The notes beneath the pieces are model-generated. The model saw only the letters and a program-made list of their open reading frames with translations, was not told where the DNA came from and did no database searches. The position numbers and the translations under genes are program-made. 64,000 bases of DNA from JAKSSM01 sp045629065 (lineage in GTDB: Bacteria; Bacillota; Clostridia; Peptostreptococcales; Anaerovoracaceae). This document shows positions 60,714 to 64,000 of the stretch, in pieces (position 1 is the stretch's first letter; each line of letters starts with the position of its first letter). Location: NCBI GenBank assembly GCA_045629065.1, contig JAZQQK010000034.1, forward strand, positions 112,654 through 176,653, read 5' to 3'.

Positions 60714-61417
60714 TGATTTTCCTCCAAATGATTGTTGACTGAGATACTATTGACGTGATCAAACTGACGATTTTCACACCAATACACCTTCATCTCCGTA
60801 ACATCAAATACCATTGATACGACTGTCGTACAGACCTCCTGAGAAACCTTCTTAAGAATAGCAAAGCAGTCTTTAACATCAAAATCCTCCGAAGCCTGTT
60901 CCAGCATTTCCTTTGCGGTATGATAACGATCCCATCCCATCCACGGATGTGTTTCACTATCCATCTTGAACGGAGAAAAATTCGTCAGCATCTGATATTT
61001 CGGCTTTTCATAATACTTATATCCCTGTCCCGGAATGATATGCAGCACGTTGCCGTTCCTATCAGAAAGCGAAGACATGAACGTAACACCGGGAACGCTG
61101 CAGATAGGTTCTTTCTCCGCGATTGCCCGTATTTCCTGAAGCGTTTTCTTTTCCATAAGAAGATCAATATCAAGCATGATCACATTATTACACGGTCCAG
61201 CCGGATTACTTCTCTCATCAAACGGCCAGCAGGTCGGCATTCCGACAAAGTCACCCCTTCTGTTCGCACCAAACAGCGGAAGCCACCCTTCCGTTTTATC
61301 GTTAATTTCAATATAGACACCGTCTTCTGCCTCACGAACCCTGTATTCCATATCCAGGATATCAAGATTCCAGCCGACGATTGTCTTTTTTCTGTTGGAT
61401 ATAATACTCGTACACAT
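60710..61417 (-). CDS. Ntn-type amidohydrolase, C45/choloylglycine hydrolase-like
   Basis: A 235-residue protein beginning MCTSII, so removal of Met would expose Cys2 as the catalytic nucleophile, as in linear amide C-N hydrolases. KTIVGWNLDILDME, GWLPLFGANRRGDFVGMPT and SDRNGNVLHIIPGQGYKYYE resemble the family core; it is shorter than the approximately 320-residue bile salt hydrolases. It could cut a small amide or acyl-amino acid. Co-transcribed with the GNAT gene. Confidence 0.72.
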   Translation of the reverse strand: MCTSIISNRKKTIVGWNLDILDMEYRVREAEDGVYIEINDKTEGWLPLFGANRRGDFVGMPTCWPFDERSNPAGPCNNVIMLDIDLLMEKKTLQEIRAIAEKEPICSVPGVTFMSSLSDRNGNVLHIIPGQGYKYYEKPKYQMLTNFSPFKMDSETHPWMGWDRYHTAKEMLEQASEDFDVKDCFAILKKVSQEVCTTVVSMVFDVTEMKVYWCENRQFDHVNSISVNNHLEENQ

Positions 61418-61436
61418 TTTATTTTCTCTGTATCAA

Positions 61437-62621
61437 TTATCTTTTCAATTTATTCAAATATAGCTTCTGTTCATCGGAAATCCGATTACTTTCACGAGCC
61501 TTTTGAATTGTCTTGTTGTGAACCCATTCACCGAGCTTATTATTTTCAATATATTCAATCGTGCTATTCCACTGCTTTGCCAATGCCGTAGCAAAGAACC
61601 ATGCAATCATCATATTCACATAATATTTATCCGAATGGACTGAGGCCGCCATCACAAGATATTCCGGTTTGAAATCATCATCCAGAAAATGCGACATCAA
61701 CATTTCAAGTCCAAAGCGTATCGTGTATTCTTCCGGCGATTTTGTCCATGCTTCTATATACGGCAACAACTGTGCTTTTTGCCTTTTAAAGCATTTAGGC
61801 GACATTATATCGCAGACAGCCCAATTGTCTACAAATGGAAGAAATTCCTCAAGCTCAGAAATGCATAAATCAAAATCCTTTATTTCCGAAAGCAGAAGAC
61901 CATGCAGCATATTTTCATCGTAGTATTTATGCGGAAGCTCAGAAAAGAATCTCTTTACTTCATCAGTGTCATTTTTATAAAGATCCTTTGCAAGGGTTCT
62001 GCAAGCAGGAACTCTTACCCCAATAAAAAGCTCAGGATCGACCGTAGGTGTCAGTTTCGCCTGAAACAGCGCATATTCTTTATCTTGTAATTCAAAAAGT
62101 TTCTTTTGTATTGTAGTCATTATCGGCATTCCGCAGCTCTGACAGATCTTCAGCTCTGCTTTTCGGTTCGCTTTCTTGCGGATATACAGCGGACCTTCTT
62201 CTCCGATTCTGCTGGTCGGTTCAAACCCCGACTTTTCAAGAACTCTTATGGATGCGATATTCTCCTTATCCACCTCAGCAGACACGCAGTTGATTTTATT
62301 CTGCCCCAAAGCCCAAGAGACAGCAGCCGTTACCGCCTCTGTTGCATAACCGTAGTCCTGATACTCATCGTCAATGCCGTAGCCGATTTCCGTAGAACCG
62401 AATTCGTCAATCCCCTTGAAGCACAATTCTCCGATATGAGTGCAGTCTTTCAGTTCGATCATCCAGATGGCATACCAGTCCCACATATCTGGGTGGCTGA
62501 TTGCCCCGTCAAGCATTTCCGCGTAGGCGATACGTATAGCTTCATCCGTCTCCACCGCAATCAATTCTTCCATCTGTTCTTTGGAAGCCGCATATATTTT
62601 CAAACGTTTTGTTTCTATCAT
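61437..62621 (-). CDS. Fusion protein: GNAT acetyltransferase + half zinc ribbon + AlkD-like DNA alkylation repair
   Basis: A 394-residue protein in three parts. Residues 1-150 are a RimJ-type GNAT (IETKRLKIYAASKEQMEEL, GYGIDDEYQDYGYATEAV, NIASIRVLEKSGF). Residues 155-167 read AELKICQSCGMPI, the first half of a CxxC zinc ribbon with no second Cys pair. From MTTIQKKLFELQD on (about 168-394) it is an AlkD-like HEAT-repeat DNA glycosylase with VDNWAVCDIMSP and a C-terminal Trp-rich repeat. Normal AlkD-like proteins start at that internal Met. It looks like neighbouring genes joined by a deletion. Confidence 0.82.
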   Translation of the reverse strand: MIETKRLKIYAASKEQMEELIAVETDEAIRIAYAEMLDGAISHPDMWDWYAIWMIELKDCTHIGELCFKGIDEFGSTEIGYGIDDEYQDYGYATEAVTAAVSWALGQNKINCVSAEVDKENIASIRVLEKSGFEPTSRIGEEGPLYIRKKANRKAELKICQSCGMPIMTTIQKKLFELQDKEYALFQAKLTPTVDPELFIGVRVPACRTLAKDLYKNDTDEVKRFFSELPHKYYDENMLHGLLLSEIKDFDLCISELEEFLPFVDNWAVCDIMSPKCFKRQKAQLLPYIEAWTKSPEEYTIRFGLEMLMSHFLDDDFKPEYLVMAASVHSDKYYVNMMIAWFFATALAKQWNSTIEYIENNKLGEWVHNKTIQKARESNRISDEQKLYLNKLKR

Positions 62622-62629
62622 ATTTCTTT

Positions 62630-62734
62630 CTAATATTTCATCGGCGTAAACCGTATCCCGTTTACGGTCTGCGCCGCATCTGTTTCGTGAAAACCGAGTG
62701 ATTTATAAAAGGCAAACCGTAAAGCGAGGAATAG
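62630..62734 (-). pseudogene. Remnant of a GNAT acetyltransferase C-terminus
   Basis: The minus strand reads LFLALRFAFYKSLGFHETDA, then AQTVNGIRFTPMKY and a stop, the typical last strand pair of a GNAT protein, with no start codon and an in-frame stop shortly upstream. Only the tail of the gene remains. Confidence 0.6.
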
Positions 62735-62885
62735 ACTGTGCGCTTTCCCAATTTATACCCTCTACTTTTGGTATTATATCAAATTCCATCACGTTTTTCC
62801 AGCGCTGCTTTTATAAGGTTGGGCCCCTTTGGGATGGTCCCTAGCGGAGCAACTATAACTAAAGCGCCCACCTTCTTTGACTTTT
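62735..62885. other. Non-coding stretch with no recognised feature
   Basis: I see no credible gene. There is a GC-rich part around GTTGGGCCCCTTTGGGATGG with short self-complementary pieces (GGGCC..GGTCCC; GTTG..CAAC), possibly a scar of earlier recombination. Confidence 0.4.
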
Positions 62886-63005
62886 ACGCATTGGTGGACA
62901 CTGTTGGCGTTGAAAAATGTCCACTTTTATGGATTTTACGAATTTGTGGACACTAATGACGTTAAAAAATGTCCACCTTTCAGCAATAACACGCATTGGT
63001 GGACA
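62886..63005. repeat. Tandem 52/53-nt repeats with internal GTGGACA/TGTCCAC inverted repeat
   Basis: ACGCATTGGTGGACACT, ACGAATTTGTGGACACT and ACGCATTGGTGGACATT start at 62886, 62938 and 62991. The first two full units contain GTGGACA then TGTCCAC (62894/62918 and 62946/62970) around a central GGCGTT or GACGTT. The third is truncated after the first arm. No open reading frame crosses them. Confidence 0.8.
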
Positions 63006-63030
63006 TTTTCCTAACACTACAAAAAATAAA

Positions 63031-63075
63031 TGGTGCCCACTTCCGGAATCGAACCAGAGACACGGGGATTTTCAG
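63031..63075 (-). tRNA. Truncated tRNA-Phe: 3' half only (putative attachment-site remnant)
   Basis: The minus strand reads an anticodon loop CTGAAAA (GAA anticodon, Phe), stem strand TCCCC, then GTGTC, a T-arm TCTGG-TTCGATT-CCGGA with all five pairs possible, an acceptor strand AGTGGGC and ACCA. The matching 5' half (D arm, GCCCACT acceptor, anticodon 5' stem GGGGA) is absent; the bases upstream (TATAG) cannot pair. This is not a working tRNA. Similarity begins exactly at the anticodon loop, where many tRNA-directed integrases cross over. Confidence 0.75.
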
Positions 63076-63377
63076 CTATAATAGTCACAGATGAAATCCC
63101 TTGTGCGCCAAGGTTTTCAGGCACCTCGGTCAACATTTTTCTCTTTATTTTCTACTTGGAGACATCATCCCCAAGCTCTTGATATAATTATATTACAGTT
63201 TTTACCATAACGCAATGAGAAATTCAGACTATATCAAATTACAATATATATATCAATGGAAAATAGTCCTTCAGTCCAATTGACTTAGCGAACTAAAATT
63301 TGATACTCATCTTAGAACTATAAAATTACAATTTTCAAAGCTATCCCCATTAAAATAACAACCTAAAATCCATCAGT
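63076..63377. other. AT-rich non-coding stretch next to the tRNA fragment
   Basis: No gene recognised. It holds a CCTTG/CAAGG hairpin (63099-63113) inside a longer GAAA/TTTC pairing, and a second TTTTCAG (63114-63120) repeating the anticodon-loop sequence of the tRNA fragment (63069-63075). It could contain integrase arm sites, but this is conjecture. Confidence 0.4.
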
Positions 63378-63788
63378 CTATTTTGCAGGCTGCATCATGG
63401 CTAGCAAATCTCCTTCCTTGAAAATTGCTAGTCCTGCGTTTTCATCGCCAAGAATCACTAGATTATCACCCGGTTTTATATTGAATATCTTTCTAGCCTT
63501 TGCAGGTATTACAATCTGTCCCTTGTCACCGACTTTCACCATTCCAAACATATACTTTCCCTTAGGGGGAACTCCGACACCCATATTCTCCTCTTTATCA
63601 TAGTTAATAAGAACATCTACAGTTATTCCAAAGACCTTCGCTATCGCACTGCACTTATCAATATCTGGCAGCGACTCACCCGTTTCATATTTTGAAAGAG
63701 TTTGTCTTGAAACACCAATCTGAGATGCCAAATCCTCTTGAGACATGTTATTTATTTTCCTAAGTTCAATTAAATTATCCTTAAACAT
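63378..63788 (-). CDS. XRE-family regulator fused to an AbrB/SpoVT-type domain
   Basis: A 136-residue protein with two DNA-binding parts. Residues 5-60 are an XRE helix-turn-helix (LRKINNMSQEDLASQIGVSRQTLSKYETGES-type); residues 82-130 are an AbrB swapped-hairpin domain (VKVGDKGQIVIPAKARKIFNIKPGD). Such fusions usually regulate themselves and a neighbouring membrane gene. AGGAGAAAGAT precedes the ATG. The gene downstream side is the tRNA-fragment region; upstream lies a partial membrane protein in the same direction. Confidence 0.9.
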   Translation of the reverse strand: MFKDNLIELRKINNMSQEDLASQIGVSRQTLSKYETGESLPDIDKCSAIAKVFGITVDVLINYDKEENMGVGVPPKGKYMFGMVKVGDKGQIVIPAKARKIFNIKPGDNLVILGDENAGLAIFKEGDLLAMMQPAK

Positions 63789-63820
63789 ATCTTTCTCCTT
63801 CTCATGCTAAACACTACTTA

Positions 63821-63910
63821 TTGTAGCAAACTGTACCATGAACGTTTATACTAGCCGATCAACCAATTTCTTATAAAATGGGAGAATAACATTTGCTACA
63901 ATTGCTACAA
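63821..63910. repeat. Three copies of the 9-mer TTGCTACAA around the XRE-AbrB promoter region
   Basis: One copy reads on the minus strand (63821-63829) just upstream of the regulator gene; two copies touch head to tail on the plus strand (63893-63901, 63902-63910), within the neighbouring coding sequence. They may be binding sites. Confidence 0.4.
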
Positions 63911-64000
63911 TCCACCATTTGTCACTTCCCGTAATCGCCTTGAAAGAAAACATAAATGCTACCATGACACACCAGAATACAAGCTGTAATACTCCAGGAA
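63846..64000 (-). CDS. Membrane protein, C-terminal 51 residues; rest beyond the window
   Basis: An open frame enters from the right edge and stops at TAA, 57 bases before the regulator start. The visible residues include hydrophobic LQLVFWCVMVAFMFSFKAIT and WWIVAIVANVILPFY separated by a short polar loop, then a basic KKLVDRLV tail, so two transmembrane helices at the C-terminus. Family not recognised. It is probably co-transcribed with, or controlled by, the XRE-AbrB protein. Confidence 0.6.
   Translation of the reverse strand, partial: PGVLQLVFWCVMVAFMFSFKAITGSDKWWIVAIVANVILPFYKKLVDRLV

Noticed and set aside
62886..63005. CRISPR array
   Set aside because: Only two and a half units, the whole 52/53-nt unit repeats with no variable spacers, and no cas genes are present.
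63031..63127. Complete tRNA or tmRNA-like gene reaching to GAGGTGCC upstream
   Set aside because: GGTGCC pairs with the CCA-containing end, which is impossible in a tRNA, and no D arm or anticodon stem can be drawn.

Overview
The window is low-GC, gene-dense DNA from an anaerobic Gram-positive Firmicute of class Clostridia. The evidence is strong AGGAGG-type ribosome binding sites with occasional TTG starts, a PrkC/PrpC kinase-phosphatase pair, ECF-type vitamin transporters, RpoN, a K+-dependent membrane pyrophosphatase, EtfAB flavoproteins and AsnA. A family such as Anaerovoracaceae (Mogibacterium and relatives) would fit, but that is an impression from gene order and no search was run.

Layout. 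(1) 1-4.9 kb: a Mur ligase running off the left edge, a DUF975 membrane protein, a TPP-riboswitch-controlled thiT and the pyrophosphatase hppA. (2) 4.9-15.0 kb, minus strand: a chain read as ruvC-ruvA-ruvB-queA-SEC-C protein-trmL-rpoN-gap-pgk-gap-tpiA-secG. It starts at a promoter carrying a near-perfect LexA box, and two different GAPDH genes flank pgk. (3) 15.1-23.9 kb: argR-recN (plus), holA and comEC (minus), and a large class A PBP (plus). (4) 23.9-34.4 kb, minus strand: queH-asnA-priA-def-fmt-rsmB-prpC-prkC-rsgA-rpe, a familiar housekeeping string. (5) 34.4-42 kb: a radical SAM gene, a large GC-rich inverted-repeat element, then a minus-strand cell-envelope operon (MBOAT O-acyltransferase, DHHW partner, thymidine kinase, dockerin-bearing autolysin, membrane-anchored cohesin protein). 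(6) 42-51 kb: a DASS transporter facing a seven-gene flavoprotein operon (AGPS/GlcD-like oxidase, EtfB, short EtfA, GlpA-like, FAD oxidoreductase, DUF1667, FGGY kinase). (7) 51-58 kb: an amino-acid decarboxylase with an AGCS symporter behind a consensus promoter and a 24-bp palindromic operator, then small housekeeping genes, an ECF S component, a lipid-kinase-like gene and a YhhN gene. (8) 58-64 kb: an accessory region of visibly different composition (orphan lipoprotein, GNAT, Ntn hydrolase, a GNAT-AlkD fusion, a GNAT remnant). It is followed by 52/53-nt repeats, the 3' half of a tRNA-Phe gene that looks like an attachment-site scar, and an XRE-AbrB regulator next to a truncated membrane protein.

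How the parts may work together. The cohesin protein and the dockerin-bearing glucosaminidase are adjacent, so the autolysin may be docked on the cell surface non-covalently, in an operon that also encodes polysaccharide or peptidoglycan O-acylation. The seven-gene operon reads as a kinase plus two linked flavin-dependent oxidation modules, with EtfAB as electron carrier, for an unidentified polyol or hydroxy-acid. The pyrophosphatase has the residues expected of a Na+-pumping type, which would fit the Na+-symporter families found nearby. The tRNA-Phe fragment predicts a mobile element that extends beyond the right edge.
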